A stretch of 64,000 nt of DNA from an uncultured Alistipes sp. (GCA_948736885.1 CAPXWY010000001.1:62001-126000), one strand, 5' to 3'; shown: positions 30,206 through 39,372, counted from the first letter of the stretch. Program-made: numbers and translations. Notes: generated by a model not told the origin, from the sequence alone.

Positions 30206-30754
30206 ATGCAACGGCTGCCCACCATCTTCGGCACGTTCTTCAAAATCGGACTTTTCACCTTCGGCGGCGGCTACGCCATGATTCCGCTCATCGAACAGGA
30301 GGTCATCGACCGCCGGGGATGGGTCGAACGGCGCGAATTTCTGGACCTGCTGACCCTGGCCCAATCGGTGCCGGGCCCCATAGCGGTCAACACGGCGGTC
30401 TTCGTGGGCTACCGCATACGCGGCCTGCGGGGCGCGCTGGCGGCGCTGACGGGGACGATTCTGCCCTCGTTCACCATCATCCTGCTGATAGCGCTTTTCT
30501 TCGCCGACATCCGGCAGAACCCGGTCGTGGACGCGGCGTTCAAGGGGATGCGCCCGGCGGTGGTGGCGCTTATCATCGGCCCGGTCATCTCGCTGGCGCG
30601 GGGCATGCACTGGACCATGTTCGCCGTAATCGCGGCGGCCGCGCTGGCCATCTGGGGGCTGGGCTGGTCGCCCATCTATGTGCTGGCGGGCGCGGCCGTA
30701 GCGGGCATGGCGTGGGAACTGGCCGCGGCTCACAGGAAAGGAGGCACCCGATGA
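30206..30754 (+). CDS. Chromate transporter, first half (ChrA family)
   Basis: A 182-residue membrane protein forming one half of the two-gene ChrA (CHR) type, with the family motifs FGGGYAMIPLIEQEVIDRRGW (about 17-37) and SVPGPIAVNTAVFVGYRIRG. Five to six membrane segments are expected. It begins 1 bp after the previous stop and its TGA overlaps the ATG of the second half (ATGA). Short paired CHR proteins work together; the true substrate in anaerobes is not established. Confidence 0.88.
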   Translation: MQRLPTIFGTFFKIGLFTFGGGYAMIPLIEQEVIDRRGWVERREFLDLLTLAQSVPGPIAVNTAVFVGYRIRGLRGALAALTGTILPSFTIILLIALFFADIRQNPVVDAAFKGMRPAVVALIIGPVISLARGMHWTMFAVIAAAALAIWGLGWSPIYVLAGAAVAGMAWELAAAHRKGGTR

Positions 30755-31326
30755 TAGTGCTGTGGCAACTTTTCGTCAGCTATCTGAAAATCGGATTCTT
30801 CGGATTCGGCGGCGGCTACGCGATGCTGTCGCTTATCCAGAACGAAGTGGTCGTGCAGCACGGCTGGATGACCAACGCCCAATTCGCCGACATCGTGGCC
30901 GTGTCGCAGATAACGCCGGGACCCATCGCCATCAACTCGGCGACCTACGTAGGCTATACGGTGGGCTTGCAGACGGGCCACACGTGGTGCGGCATCCTCG
31001 GCTCGGTCATCGCCACGCTGGCGGTGTGCCTGCCGTCGCTGACGCTGATGATGCTGGTGGCGCGCTTCTTCCTGAAACTCAAGGGAAACCGCTGGGTCGA
31101 GGGGGCCATGCGGGGCATGCGGCCTGTGGTCATCGGCATGATTGCGGCCGCGGCGCTGCTGCTGATATTCCCCCGCAGCGACAACCCCGACGACCTCAAC
31201 TTCATCGACGGCTGGAGCTGGGCGCTGTTCGGCGCCGTCTTCGTCGGCTCGTGGCGCAAGGTCAACCCGATTCTGCTGATATGCCTTTCGGCCGCGGCGG
31301 GAATAGTGATTTACTATCTGTTTTAG
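30751..31326 (+). CDS. Chromate transporter, second half (ChrA family)
   Basis: A 191-residue paralogue of the preceding gene, with the matching motifs FGFGGGYAMLSLIQNEVVVQHGW and QITPGPIAINSATYVGYTVG. The start overlaps the preceding stop by 4 bp (ATGA), so translation is coupled. It is the last gene of the cluster. Confidence 0.88.
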   Translation: MIVLWQLFVSYLKIGFFGFGGGYAMLSLIQNEVVVQHGWMTNAQFADIVAVSQITPGPIAINSATYVGYTVGLQTGHTWCGILGSVIATLAVCLPSLTLMMLVARFFLKLKGNRWVEGAMRGMRPVVIGMIAAAALLLIFPRSDNPDDLNFIDGWSWALFGAVFVGSWRKVNPILLICLSAAAGIVIYYLF

Positions 31327-31719
31327 ATACCGCTAAAACGTTTTAGCAAGGCGGGGATAAGGTGTCTTCTGAGCGAGAGCGAACCGACGAACGCAACATG
31401 ACATTCTGCCGTTATTCCGAACGCAGTTAAGAATCTTTTCGCCTGTCTGCAGTCCACTCGCGGGCCCGGCTGGGGCGGTCGCGCGTAAGCGCGAGCCGGG
31501 CGCCGCGCAGGGCTATTTCACCGAATAATTAATAGTAAATAATTGCGGCATATGTCCGCAACATCTGTACAGGCACAATTATAGATTCTTCGCTTCGCTC
31601 AGAATGACAAGCGATTACGATGGGACCTTTCACCTTTAAGCCCTCTTCGAGGGCTTGACTTTGCTCCCGCTCGGCATAACCTACCTATGGTAGCTTCTGC
31701 CCTCGCTTACTCGCAAAGT
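31327..31719. other. Gene-free stretch of mixed repeats
   Basis: Contains the palindrome TAAAACGTTTTA (31334-31345, within a 16-bp perfect palindrome GCTAAAACGTTTTAGC), a segment similar to 4253-4300 (CCGGGCGCCGCGC), an AGATTCTTCGCTTCGCTC-type repeat near 31583, and a small hairpin AAGCCCTCTTCGAGGGCTT at about 31638-31656 which may end transcription of the methyltransferase gene. No coding frame is supported. Confidence 0.6.
31334..31345. repeat. Palindrome TAAAACGTTTTA, copy 4
   Basis: Extends to GCTAAAACGTTTTAGC, 16 bp, immediately after the chromate transporter stop. Confidence 0.6.
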
Positions 31720-32601
31720 TCACCTTGTAAACCGATAGTAAGTGCCCAAGGGCAGCTGCTTGCCGGCGCGGTCGGAGAAACAAAGCTCGCCCCACTGCTC
31801 GTCGCGCGGAGCACCGAAAGCCTGCCGCACGGCTGTGCGGGCCAGCGTGGACGAAAGCCCCATCGAATAGAGGTTGAGCACCAGAAAGGCCCCGGCAGGT
31901 TCCAGCAGCTGCGCGCAACATTCGAGCATCTCGCAGATGTTGTCCTCCAAAATCCATTTTTCGCCGTTGGCACCGCGCCCGTAGGCCGGAGGGTCGAGGA
32001 TGATGCCGTGGTAGCGGTTGCCGCGCCGGACCTCGCGCTGCACGAACCGGAGCGCATCTTCGACAATCCACCGCACACCGTCCAACCCGCTGGCCTCCAT
32101 GTTCTCGCGCGCCCACGTGACGACCTGCCGCACCGAATCGACATGCGTGGTCTCGGCCCCTGCGGCCCGGGCCGCCAAGGTGGCGCCGCCCGTATAGGCG
32201 AACAGATTCAGCACGCGCGGCCGCACGCCCCCGCTCTTCAGACGAAGGCAGCTGTCGTAGATGAAATCCCAGTTGGCCGCCTGCTCGGGGAAGATGCCCA
32301 CATGCTTGAACGACGTGAGCCCCAGCCGCATGCGCAGCTCCGTACCGCCGAGCCGATACCCCACCGACCAGCGGTCGGGAACGCCGGGCCGCAGCCGCCA
32401 CTCGCCCCGCTCGTCGCTGCGGGCGTCGCGCAGGAAAGCGGCATCGGCCCGCTCCCACTCCCCGGACGGGAGCGACGGCCGCCAGATGGCCTGCGGCTCG
32501 GGACGCCGCGTGACGAAACGGCCGAAACGTTCGAGCTTCTCGAAATGGCCGGTGTCGATGAGTTCGTAGTCCCCGAAAAGGGGTGTGAGTTGTTCCTGCA
32601 T
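31720..32601 (-). CDS. Class I SAM-dependent rRNA methyltransferase (RlmI/RlmK-like)
   Basis: A 293-residue methyltransferase. The SAM-binding motif NLFAYTGGATLAAR lies near residues 130-143, HVDSVRQVVTWARENME follows, and the catalytic-type segment is IILDPPAYGRGANGEKW. The arrangement resembles the catalytic domain of 23S rRNA methyltransferases RlmI/RlmK, without their N-terminal PUA domain. The exact nucleotide methylated is unknown. It is 35 bp before the U32 peptidase stop and reads the same way. Confidence 0.8.
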   Translation of the reverse strand: MQEQLTPLFGDYELIDTGHFEKLERFGRFVTRRPEPQAIWRPSLPSGEWERADAAFLRDARSDERGEWRLRPGVPDRWSVGYRLGGTELRMRLGLTSFKHVGIFPEQAANWDFIYDSCLRLKSGGVRPRVLNLFAYTGGATLAARAAGAETTHVDSVRQVVTWARENMEASGLDGVRWIVEDALRFVQREVRRGNRYHGIILDPPAYGRGANGEKWILEDNICEMLECCAQLLEPAGAFLVLNLYSMGLSSTLARTAVRQAFGAPRDEQWGELCFSDRAGKQLPLGTYYRFTR

Positions 32602-32636
32602 ATGTTTTATTTATGGGCAGCTCCGAGAGCCATGCG

Positions 32637-34445
32637 TTATTTTTCGGCCGCTATCAGCTTCATCTCGCAATGCGCGCAGTCGAACTCCAACCGGTAACGC
32701 TGCGCACCGTGTTCTATATAAAGGTCGCCCTGCAACCGCGGCCGCTCGCGCAGGCACTCGCCGATTTCGCGGCGGATGCAGTAGGCCGACCGCATGACGC
32801 ACCGCCCCTCGAACGAGGGCGCCAGCTCCAGCGGCGGCTCGATATGCTGCACCCCGTGGTCGCGGTAAAAGGCTTCGGCAAGGCGGTTGGTCACATTCTC
32901 CTCGGCGGTCACCGTCGGCGACGGATAGCGGGCCGCGGGATTCTCGGGCAGGATACGATGACTGCGGGGACGGGCCGCACGCGCCTGCAACAGCTTTTCG
33001 AGCCCCTCGCGCCGCAACTCGGCCACCAGCGACGCCGGAACGAAGCGTTCCCCGCCGACCACCTCGACCCCGCCGACCGCGAAAATCGTATCGCCGCTCC
33101 GTGCCGCCTGCGAGCGGACAGCAGCCGCATTGGCATCGGGATTTTTAGCCGCGGCGAACTCTGCCGCACGCCCTACCTCCGCGGAAATGCCCTCGCAATC
33201 GGTGAAAACCAACCGGATGCCGGACGCCGTGACCTCGACTAAAGCCGTGACAGGTATTGCCCGGCGCATACGGCTGGCCGACAGCAGCTTGTTGAACCGA
33301 TGGTCGTAATTGCGGAAGATTTCGGTCCCCGGCGCGATGCCGTCCATCCGGTTGGGCTCGACGCGCGGCCCCTCGGCGGCGTTGACATGGGTACCGACCA
33401 ACTCGCCGTCCCGCACGAAACAGATGCCGTCGCCGGGCGCCAAATCGGCCGGGCGCTCCAACCGGAACCCCTTGGGCCCGACCTGCGCGACGCGGCCGAT
33501 GCGCTCGCCGACCGACTTGGGCGTGTCGAACGACGCGACGCCCGCCCGCCTGCCGTCGAAGAAGAACTGCGATTCGCCACGGGTGAAACTCTTGGAGGGG
33601 TCGGGCGCGAAATCGGGAATGCTCTCCCCCACCGACGACCGCCGCAGCCCGGGCCGCGCGGCCAACGCCTGGTCCACGGCCTGCCGATAGGCGGCCACGA
33701 CGTTACGAATATAATTGACATCCTTGAGCCGCCCCTCGATTTTGAACGAAGTGACGCCCGCGTCGAGCAAGTCGCCGATGCGCTGCGACAGATTCATGTC
33801 GCGCACCGACAGCAGATGCCTGGATTTCAGATAGGTATGCCCTGCCCCGTCGGTCAGGTCCCACGGCAGGCGGCAAGGCTGGCTGCATGCCCCGCGGTTG
33901 CCGCTGCGCCCGGAGACCGAACGCGAGAGGAAACAACGGCCGCTGTAACCCACGCAGATGGCGCCGTGGACGAAACATTCGACCTCGGCGTCGGTCGCGG
34001 CGCAGACGGCGCGGATTTCGTCGAGCGACAAGGCCCGTTCGAGGATGACGCGGGCGAACCCCGCCTCGCCGAGGAACCGGGCCATTGCAGGCGTACGGAC
34101 CGAAACCTGCGTCGATGCGTGCAGCTCGACGGGCAGATTCATCCGCCGCAAAGCCATGTCCTGCACGATGAGGGCATCGACCCCGGCGGCGATCAGCTCG
34201 CGGGCCTGCGCCTCGGCATCCTCCAACTCGCTGTCCCACAACAACGTATTGAGCGTGGCGTGGACCCGGACGCCGAACCGATGGGCGTAGTCCGCCACGC
34301 GTGCAATCTCTCCGACATCGTTGCCGGCGGCCTGCCGAGCCCCGAACCGGGCGCCGCCGATATAGACGGCGTCGGCCCCGCTGTCGACGGCCGCGACGGC
34401 GGAAAGGTAATCTTTGGCCGGAGCCAACAACTCGACGGTTTTCAC
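32637..34445 (-). CDS. U32-family peptidase / RlhA-like protein
   Basis: A 602-residue protein of peptidase family U32, whose E. coli member RlhA is needed for hydroxylation of 23S rRNA C2501. VELLAPAKDYLSAVAAVDSGADAVYIGG opens the U32 domain. VECFVHGAICVGYSGRCFLS and the NRGACSQPCR segment hold the family cysteines. A C-terminal DUF3656-like region follows. I chose the GTG at 34445, because an open frame further upstream would run into the promoter. The -7 box TAATTTTG (minus, 34464-34471) is 18 bp upstream of that GTG. Confidence 0.87.
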   Translation of the reverse strand: MKTVELLAPAKDYLSAVAAVDSGADAVYIGGARFGARQAAGNDVGEIARVADYAHRFGVRVHATLNTLLWDSELEDAEAQARELIAAGVDALIVQDMALRRMNLPVELHASTQVSVRTPAMARFLGEAGFARVILERALSLDEIRAVCAATDAEVECFVHGAICVGYSGRCFLSRSVSGRSGNRGACSQPCRLPWDLTDGAGHTYLKSRHLLSVRDMNLSQRIGDLLDAGVTSFKIEGRLKDVNYIRNVVAAYRQAVDQALAARPGLRRSSVGESIPDFAPDPSKSFTRGESQFFFDGRRAGVASFDTPKSVGERIGRVAQVGPKGFRLERPADLAPGDGICFVRDGELVGTHVNAAEGPRVEPNRMDGIAPGTEIFRNYDHRFNKLLSASRMRRAIPVTALVEVTASGIRLVFTDCEGISAEVGRAAEFAAAKNPDANAAAVRSQAARSGDTIFAVGGVEVVGGERFVPASLVAELRREGLEKLLQARAARPRSHRILPENPAARYPSPTVTAEENVTNRLAEAFYRDHGVQHIEPPLELAPSFEGRCVMRSAYCIRREIGECLRERPRLQGDLYIEHGAQRYRLEFDCAHCEMKLIAAEK

Positions 34446-34463
34446 GCAGGGAGGAATTTTTAG

Positions 34464-34503
34464 CAAAATTACGATAAAATCCGGAATAAGTTTTATAATT
34501 TTG
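34464..34503. promoter_or_regulatory. Divergent promoters of the U32 gene (-) and serS (+)
   Basis: TAATTTTG occurs on the minus strand at 34464-34471 and on the plus strand at 34496-34503. Both match TAnnTTTG; -33 elements are not clear. Confidence 0.6.
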
Positions 34504-34530
34504 CGATTCGTATAACAAACATTCCGAACC

Positions 34531-35802
34531 ATGCTGACGATAAAACAAATCCGCGACGACAAAGCGGCCGCCGTGCGCCGACTGGCCAAGAAAGGCGTGG
34601 ACGCCGCCCCGGCAGTCGACCGGATTCTGATGCTGGACGACCGCCGCAAGGCCATTCAGGCAGAACTGGACGCCACGCTGGCCGCCCAGAACAAGGCCGC
34701 CAAGGAGATCGGCGCGCTGATGAGCCAGGGCCGCCGCGACGAAGCCGAAGAACGCAAACGCTTCGTGAGCGACCTGAAAGAGAAGTCCTCGCAACTGCAA
34801 ACCGAATCGAAAGAAGTGCAGGACGAACTGCAGGCCACGCTGGTGACGCTGCCCAACTTCCCGGCCGAAATCGTCCCGGAAGGCAGGACGGCCGAAGACA
34901 ACGTAGTGGTGAAACTGGTGGAAAACTACACGGCGCTGCCGGAGAACCCGCTGCCCCACTGGGAACTGGCCCGCAAATACGACATCATCGACTTCGACTT
35001 AGGCGTGAAGCTGACGGGCGCGGGGTTCCCGGTCTACAAAGGCCAGGGCGCCCGCCTGCAACGTGCGCTGATCAACTATTTCCTGGACTGCAACACCCGT
35101 GCGGGCTACTTGGAAGTGGAACCGCCCGTGATGGTCAACGAAGCATCGGGCTTCGGCACGGGCCAGCTGCCCGACAAGGAAGGGCAGATGTACCACGCGA
35201 CGGCGGACAACTACTATCTGGTGCCGACGGCCGAAGTTCCGGTGACCAACATCTTCCGCGACGTCATTCTCGACAAGAACGATTTCCCGGTGAAGATGAC
35301 CGCCTACACGCCGTGCTTCCGCCGCGAAGCGGGCTCCTACGGCAAGGACGTGCGCGGACTGAACCGCCTGCACCAATTCGACAAGGTGGAAATCGTACAG
35401 CTGTCGCTGCCCGAGACCTCGTATGAAGCGCTCGACGGGATGGTGGCTCATGTGGAATCCATCGTCCAGTCGCTGGGACTGCCCTACCGCATCCTGCGGC
35501 TGTGCGGCGGCGACATGTCGTTCACCTCGGCGCTGACCTACGACTTCGAGGTCTACTCCGAAGCGCAGAAACGCTGGCTGGAAGTCTCGTCGGTGTCGAA
35601 CTTCGAGTCGTTCCAGGCCAACCGCCTGAAACTGCGCTACCGCGACGACGAGAAGAAGACCCAGCTGGCCCACACGCTCAACGGCTCGTCGCTGGCCCTG
35701 CCGCGCATCGTGGCGGCGCTGCTGGAAAACAACCAGACGCCCGAGGGCATCCGCATCCCCGAAGCGCTGATTCCCTACACCGGATTTGATATTATCAAAT
35801 AA
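34531..35802 (+). CDS. serS: Seryl-tRNA synthetase
   Basis: Class II synthetase that charges tRNA-Ser. The 423 residues have the N-terminal tRNA-binding coiled coil (about 30-100, KAIQAELDATLAAQNKAAKEIG...), motif 2 (TPCFRREAGSYGKDVRGLNRLHQFDKVE), and motif 3 at the end (HTLNGSSLALPRIVAALLENNQ). The start MLTIKQIRDDK is the family's usual one. Confidence 0.96.
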   Translation: MLTIKQIRDDKAAAVRRLAKKGVDAAPAVDRILMLDDRRKAIQAELDATLAAQNKAAKEIGALMSQGRRDEAEERKRFVSDLKEKSSQLQTESKEVQDELQATLVTLPNFPAEIVPEGRTAEDNVVVKLVENYTALPENPLPHWELARKYDIIDFDLGVKLTGAGFPVYKGQGARLQRALINYFLDCNTRAGYLEVEPPVMVNEASGFGTGQLPDKEGQMYHATADNYYLVPTAEVPVTNIFRDVILDKNDFPVKMTAYTPCFRREAGSYGKDVRGLNRLHQFDKVEIVQLSLPETSYEALDGMVAHVESIVQSLGLPYRILRLCGGDMSFTSALTYDFEVYSEAQKRWLEVSSVSNFESFQANRLKLRYRDDEKKTQLAHTLNGSSLALPRIVAALLENNQTPEGIRIPEALIPYTGFDIIK

Positions 35803-35815
35803 ATCCGTATATTTG
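35785..35815 (+). promoter_or_regulatory. Ferredoxin gene promoter
   Basis: TTTG (35785-35788), 19 bp, TATATTTG (35808-35815). The upstream element lies inside the end of serS. Confidence 0.75.
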
Positions 35816-35855
35816 CTAACCGAACACACATTAACAATTAATTCTTAACGAAACC

Positions 35856-36023
35856 ATGGCTTACAAAATTACCGACTCCTGCGTTGCCTGCGGCACCTGC
35901 ATCGGCGAATGCCCCGTCGAGGCCATCTCGGCCGGCGACATTTATGTCATCGACCCCGACAAGTGCATCGACTGCGGCACCTGCGCAGGCGTCTGCCCCA
36001 GCGAGGCGATCGTATCGGAATAA
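35856..36023 (+). CDS. 2[4Fe-4S] ferredoxin
   Basis: A 55-residue low-potential electron carrier. Both cluster motifs are complete: CVACGTCIGECP (about 9-20) and CIDCGTCAGVCP (about 38-49). Clostridial-type spacing. The gene has its own promoter and terminator, so it is expressed alone, as expected for an abundant redox carrier of an anaerobe. Confidence 0.96.
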   Translation: MAYKITDSCVACGTCIGECPVEAISAGDIYVIDPDKCIDCGTCAGVCPSEAIVSE

Positions 36024-36043
36024 GTTCCGCCGAACGCATAAGC

Positions 36044-36076
36044 AAAAACGCTCCCAAGAAAGGGAGCGTTTTTTTG
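36044..36076 (+). terminator. Ferredoxin gene terminator
   Basis: AAAAACGCTCCC pairs with GGGAGCGTTTTTTT over a 6-nt loop. Confidence 0.88.
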
Positions 36077-36221
36077 TGGAACGCAACGAATGCGAACCAC
36101 GGAACGGAATCGCCGAAAACCGGCGCCGACTCGAAAAACGCGGTCCGGAGCAACCCGTTTATCGCATACATCCGCCCGTATCTGTTAACAAAATAACACA
36201 TTACAGTCTTTTCACCGTTAT

Positions 36222-36255
36222 TTTGGTCTGAAATTTGTGGGGGGGGGTATCTTTG
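36222..36255 (+). promoter_or_regulatory. Promoter of a candidate small RNA
   Basis: TATCTTTG (36248-36255) follows a run of Gs; TTTG at 36222-36225 is 22 bp upstream, slightly long. A TTTG at 36234-36237 is too close. Confidence 0.55.
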
Positions 36256-36261
36256 CACTGC

Positions 36262-36353
36262 CGGGCCGAAGCTGGATAGCCCGGTGCTGGGATGTTGACG
36301 CAACTCCACACCCTTCGGGGCACCGTCCGGAAATATTCGGACGGTGTTTTTTT
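36262..36353 (+). ncRNA. Candidate structured small RNA with its own promoter and terminator
   Basis: Between the TATCTTTG promoter and a terminator hairpin (CACCGTCC/GGACGGTG, then TTTTTTT at 36347-36353) lies about 90 nt with no start codon followed by a useful frame. It folds into CCGGGC/GCCCGG (36262 onward), a GTTG-ACG-CAAC hairpin, and CCC-TTCG-GGG, then the terminator. I do not recognise an Rfam family; SRP RNA, tmRNA and RNase P RNA do not fit. Confidence 0.5.
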
Positions 36354-36814
36354 ATGCGCCGAAAAAAATGTTATCAGAAACCGAATTTCACCACCGAACA
36401 AGAAAAATCGTCACCATTGCGAGAACTTCACATCATAAGCCGCTTGCAAACTATGCAAAGAAAATGCAGTTTTTTTCAAGATATTGAAGGCGCCCCAGAC
36501 TCGGCACCGGTGTTCTTTTGCCGCTTTTTGTTCCGGCAAAAAGCGGCGGAAAAATCGACGCTCGCAGCGAGAGCAGAGACCGCTTTGCGGACTATGCCTC
36601 GCAAGGAGGAGAAAAACAAGCGAAGCGCAGTTAACCTCTCCTCACAGACGTCTCCGCCTACTACGGACGGACTAAAAGCTACTTCGGGCGCCTGACGCGG
36701 GTTTGCAAGCAAACCGGCCCCTACGTCGACGCTTTTAATCCGTCCTACGCTTAACGGCTCCGACGTCGAGTGAGGACTTTTTCTTATTTCCGTTAGAAAG
36801 TATTTGAAGTACAA
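36354..36814. other. Gene-free stretch with repeat DNA
   Basis: Nothing coding is supported. It holds a GCCGCTTTTTGTTCCGGC-type hairpin near 36519-36546, a stretch rich in alternating GCG/AGC motifs, and the inverted partner (36640-36757) of the repeat at 21891-22012. Confidence 0.55.
36640..36757. repeat. Intergenic repeat, inverted partner of 21891-22012
   Basis: Shares CCTCACAG(G/A)CGTCTCC, CGGGCGCCTG and GACGCTTTTA blocks with the reverse complement of the other copy. About 20 substitutions over 115 bp by eye. Confidence 0.7.
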
Positions 36815-37567
36815 TCAGAACGCGCGGACGCGGCTCTCCTCGCAATCCTTGTCGAGCTTGTCGTCCTCGTCCCAATCGAACCACCCGAACTCGCGGCGCC
36901 CGCCCAAGGAAAAGCGCGTATAGGTAATAGGAAGCCCCATTTCGAGGAACCGCTGCTCGTAGGCCGTCTTGACGGAAAGCACCTCGTCGGCGAAACCCGA
37001 ACCGTAGATGTCGGGATTCGAGACCTCGCACGACAAACCGTAACGACGGATGACCTCGGCGGTATAACCGTAGAGATGCTGGGAATCGGTCTTCAGATGG
37101 ATCAACCCCTCGGGCCGCAGCAAACGGGCATAACGTTCCAGAAAGAGGGGCGAGGTGAGGCGCTTCTTGGCCCGGCGGCTCTTGAGCTGCGGGTCGGGAA
37201 AGGTAATCCAAATTTCGGAGACCTCGCCCTCGGCGAACAGGCCCCCGAGAAATTCGATGCGGGTACGCAGGAATCCGACGTTGGTCATCTGCCGCTCGGT
37301 CGCGGTCTTGGCACCGCGCCACATGCGGGCCCCCTTGATGTCGATGCCGATGAAGTTGCGCGAGGGATCGCGCTCGGCCAGCGCCACGGTATATTCGCCC
37401 TTGCCGCAGCCCAGTTCCAGCACGACAGGACGGTCGTTCTTGAAGAAATCGCGGTTCCAATGCCCTTTCAACGGGTGGTCGCAGCGGAACACGTCGTCGA
37501 ACCCGGGCTGCACGAAACAGGCGAAACCGAGGTTTTCGCGGAATTTGCGGAGTTTGTCTTTTCCCAT
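36815..37567 (-). CDS. trmB: tRNA (guanine-N7)-methyltransferase TrmB
   Basis: Methylates G46 of tRNAs at N7. The 250 residues show the SAM motif LELGCGKGEYTVALAE (around 50-65), FIGIDIKGARMWRGA, and the family signature ITFPDPQLKSRRAKKRLTSPLFLERY. Last gene of a three-gene leftward operon with PSP1 and gldH; it starts 1 bp before gldH ends. A short N-terminal extension and a C-terminal tail of about 30 residues are lineage features. Confidence 0.93.
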   Translation of the reverse strand: MGKDKLRKFRENLGFACFVQPGFDDVFRCDHPLKGHWNRDFFKNDRPVVLELGCGKGEYTVALAERDPSRNFIGIDIKGARMWRGAKTATERQMTNVGFLRTRIEFLGGLFAEGEVSEIWITFPDPQLKSRRAKKRLTSPLFLERYARLLRPEGLIHLKTDSQHLYGYTAEVIRRYGLSCEVSNPDIYGSGFADEVLSVKTAYEQRFLEMGLPITYTRFSLGGRREFGWFDWDEDDKLDKDCEESRVRAF

Positions 37568-37568
37568 C

Positions 37569-38003
37569 TTACTTGGTCTCTACATACAGCCCCACGGCTT
37601 CGACGCCCACGACCCTGCGGGCAGGGGTCACCGAAAAACGGTAGTCGCCGCTGCGGCCGAAAACCACGCGCCTGCGATAGACCGCCGCCGATTCGTGGAA
37701 AACCGCCGCGGGATGGCGCGCGTGCGTCGCACAAAAGAGAAACGGCTCGGCGAAAAGCAACGAATCGGGCGTGCGCACCTCGACATGCAAAGTCAGCGTA
37801 TCGTCCTTGAACCGAGGGTCGAAGCGCAGGAAAAACGACAGGTCGCACCGGGCGAGCGTATCGGAATTCGGCACCGTCAGCTCGGCCGCCCCGCTCCATC
37901 CCAACGGGTCGACGTCCGCCGCCACCGACCGATGGGGCGTCCGGCAGGCAGCCGAAAGCAATGCGACGACGGCCAACGCCGTCCGTATCCACTTAGTTCT
38001 CAC
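37569..38003 (-). CDS. gldH: Gliding motility lipoprotein GldH-like
   Basis: A 144-residue lipoprotein. The frame from GTG at 38003 gives VRTKWIRTALAVVALLSAAC, an N-terminal signal with lipobox, which fixes the start; the gene overlaps the PSP1 stop by 11 bp. The body (LSFFLRFDPRFKDDTLTLHVEVRTPD) fits GldH, a lipoprotein first defined in gliding Flavobacteria and kept in non-gliding Bacteroidales next to the PSP1/RicT gene. The function in non-gliders is unknown. Confidence 0.8.
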   Translation of the reverse strand: MRTKWIRTALAVVALLSAACRTPHRSVAADVDPLGWSGAAELTVPNSDTLARCDLSFFLRFDPRFKDDTLTLHVEVRTPDSLLFAEPFLFCATHARHPAAVFHESAAVYRRRVVFGRSGDYRFSVTPARRVVGVEAVGLYVETK

Positions 38004-39348
38004 CGCCGTCCTTTTCGTCCCGGCCGGAACGCATGCGCTCGCCCTGCTGACGATTGCCGCGGAAACGGCTGCGGTCGTTGCGACGGCCACCGTGGGAACG
38101 GGAACCGCTATTATTGGAACGCGGAGCGTCGCCGTTATCGTGCGCCTGCCGACCGCTGTGCTGCCGCTCGCCGTCGGCCCCCTGCGGCTGCCCCGGCTGG
38201 CGCTCGCCCCGACTGTTACGGCCGTGCCTGCGGCGCTTGCTCTTATCGAAACGGGTGATGCTGTCCTCGACCGAACCGGCCCCGTAGGTCGGCTCGCCGC
38301 TGGCGGCAGGAATGTCGTCGGCATGCTGCAATCGGTCGACCTTCTTGCCCTCCTGGTTCAGCGCCATGATTTCCCGGACCCGCGGCACGGAAAGCGTGGT
38401 CAGATTGGCCAACGTATCCTTGGACGAAGAGAAAGTCATCGTCCCGGCCAACACGTCGGTCTTGACGAGGAACCACTCGCCGTCGATGGTCTGCAACGGC
38501 TCACGCAGCCGCGGAAACGCCTTGCGGGCATCAACGTAGGTGTCATACTCGTACATCATGCAACACTTGAGCTTGGAACACTGCCCGGCCAGCTTCTGCG
38601 GATTGAGCGAGATGTCCTGCGCCCGGGCGGCCCCGGTGGTGACGCTCGAAAAATTGGAAATCCACGACGTACAGCACAGCTCGCGGCCGCAGGCCCCGAT
38701 GCCGCCGATGCGCCCCGCCTCCTGCCGGGCACCGATCTGCTTCATCTCGATGCGGATATGGAACCGCTCGGCGAAGACCTTGATGAGCTCGCGGAAATCG
38801 ACGCGCTCGTCGGCGATGTAATAGAAGATGGCCTTGATTTTGTCGCCCTGGTACTCGACGTCGCCGATTTTCATGTTGAGCCCCATGTCGGCGGCAATCT
38901 GACGCGAGAGAATCATCGTCTCGTGCTCCAAGGCGATGGCCTCCTGCCACCGCTCGATGTCGTAGGGCTTGGCCTTGCGATAGATTTTCTTGTACTCGCC
39001 ATTGTAGGGCGTGAAGCCCGTGCGGCGCATCTGCCGGGCCACCATGTCGCCCGTGAGCGAGATGACGCCTATGTCGTGGCCGGGCGAAGCCTCGACCGCC
39101 ACGATGTCGCCCTTTTTGAGGGGAAGGTTGTTGACGTTCTGGTAGAACGAACGGCGCGTATTCTTGAACCGGACCTCGAAGATGTCGGTCGGCACGTTGT
39201 CGGGATACTCCTCCAGCCAATCGGTCTCGTGCAACTTGAGACACCCGCCGCAAGGCTGTGCCTCGGGCTCGTCGCCCTCGTTGCAAAAGGCGCAGCCGCG
39301 GCCGATTTCGGGTTGGAACTTGCAGGTATGCTGTTTTTCGGAATCCAT
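37993..39348 (-). CDS. PSP1-domain protein (RicT-like)
   Basis: A 451-residue protein with the PSP1 C-terminal conserved region (about residues 120-260: GFTPYNGEYKKIYRKAKPYDIERW, CGRELCCTSWI, KLKCCMMYEYDTY). Cysteines of GACGRELCCTSW and CSKLKCCM match the FeS/metal-binding residues of Bacillus RicT (YaaT). The N-terminus adds a Cys-rich segment (CKFQPEIGRGCAFC... CGGC). The last 100 residues are basic, with low complexity, rich in R/G/N/Q. First gene of the PSP1-gldH-trmB operon. Confidence 0.85.
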   Translation of the reverse strand: MDSEKQHTCKFQPEIGRGCAFCNEGDEPEAQPCGGCLKLHETDWLEEYPDNVPTDIFEVRFKNTRRSFYQNVNNLPLKKGDIVAVEASPGHDIGVISLTGDMVARQMRRTGFTPYNGEYKKIYRKAKPYDIERWQEAIALEHETMILSRQIAADMGLNMKIGDVEYQGDKIKAIFYYIADERVDFRELIKVFAERFHIRIEMKQIGARQEAGRIGGIGACGRELCCTSWISNFSSVTTGAARAQDISLNPQKLAGQCSKLKCCMMYEYDTYVDARKAFPRLREPLQTIDGEWFLVKTDVLAGTMTFSSSKDTLANLTTLSVPRVREIMALNQEGKKVDRLQHADDIPAASGEPTYGAGSVEDSITRFDKSKRRRHGRNSRGERQPGQPQGADGERQHSGRQAHDNGDAPRSNNSGSRSHGGRRNDRSRFRGNRQQGERMRSGRDEKDGGEN

Positions 39349-39364
39349 GGGACGATATTTTGTG

Positions 39365-39372
39365 TAAAGTTA
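39365..39372 (-). promoter_or_regulatory. Possible PSP1 operon promoter
   Basis: TAACTTTA on the minus strand, one base off the -7 consensus, 16 bp before the ATG. Confidence 0.3.

Noticed and set aside
36262..36353. SRP RNA, 6S RNA or tmRNA for the small RNA candidate
   Set aside because: The conserved SRP apical loop (GGAAGG/AGCAG) and tmRNA tRNA-like ends are absent, and it is much shorter than a typical 6S RNA.
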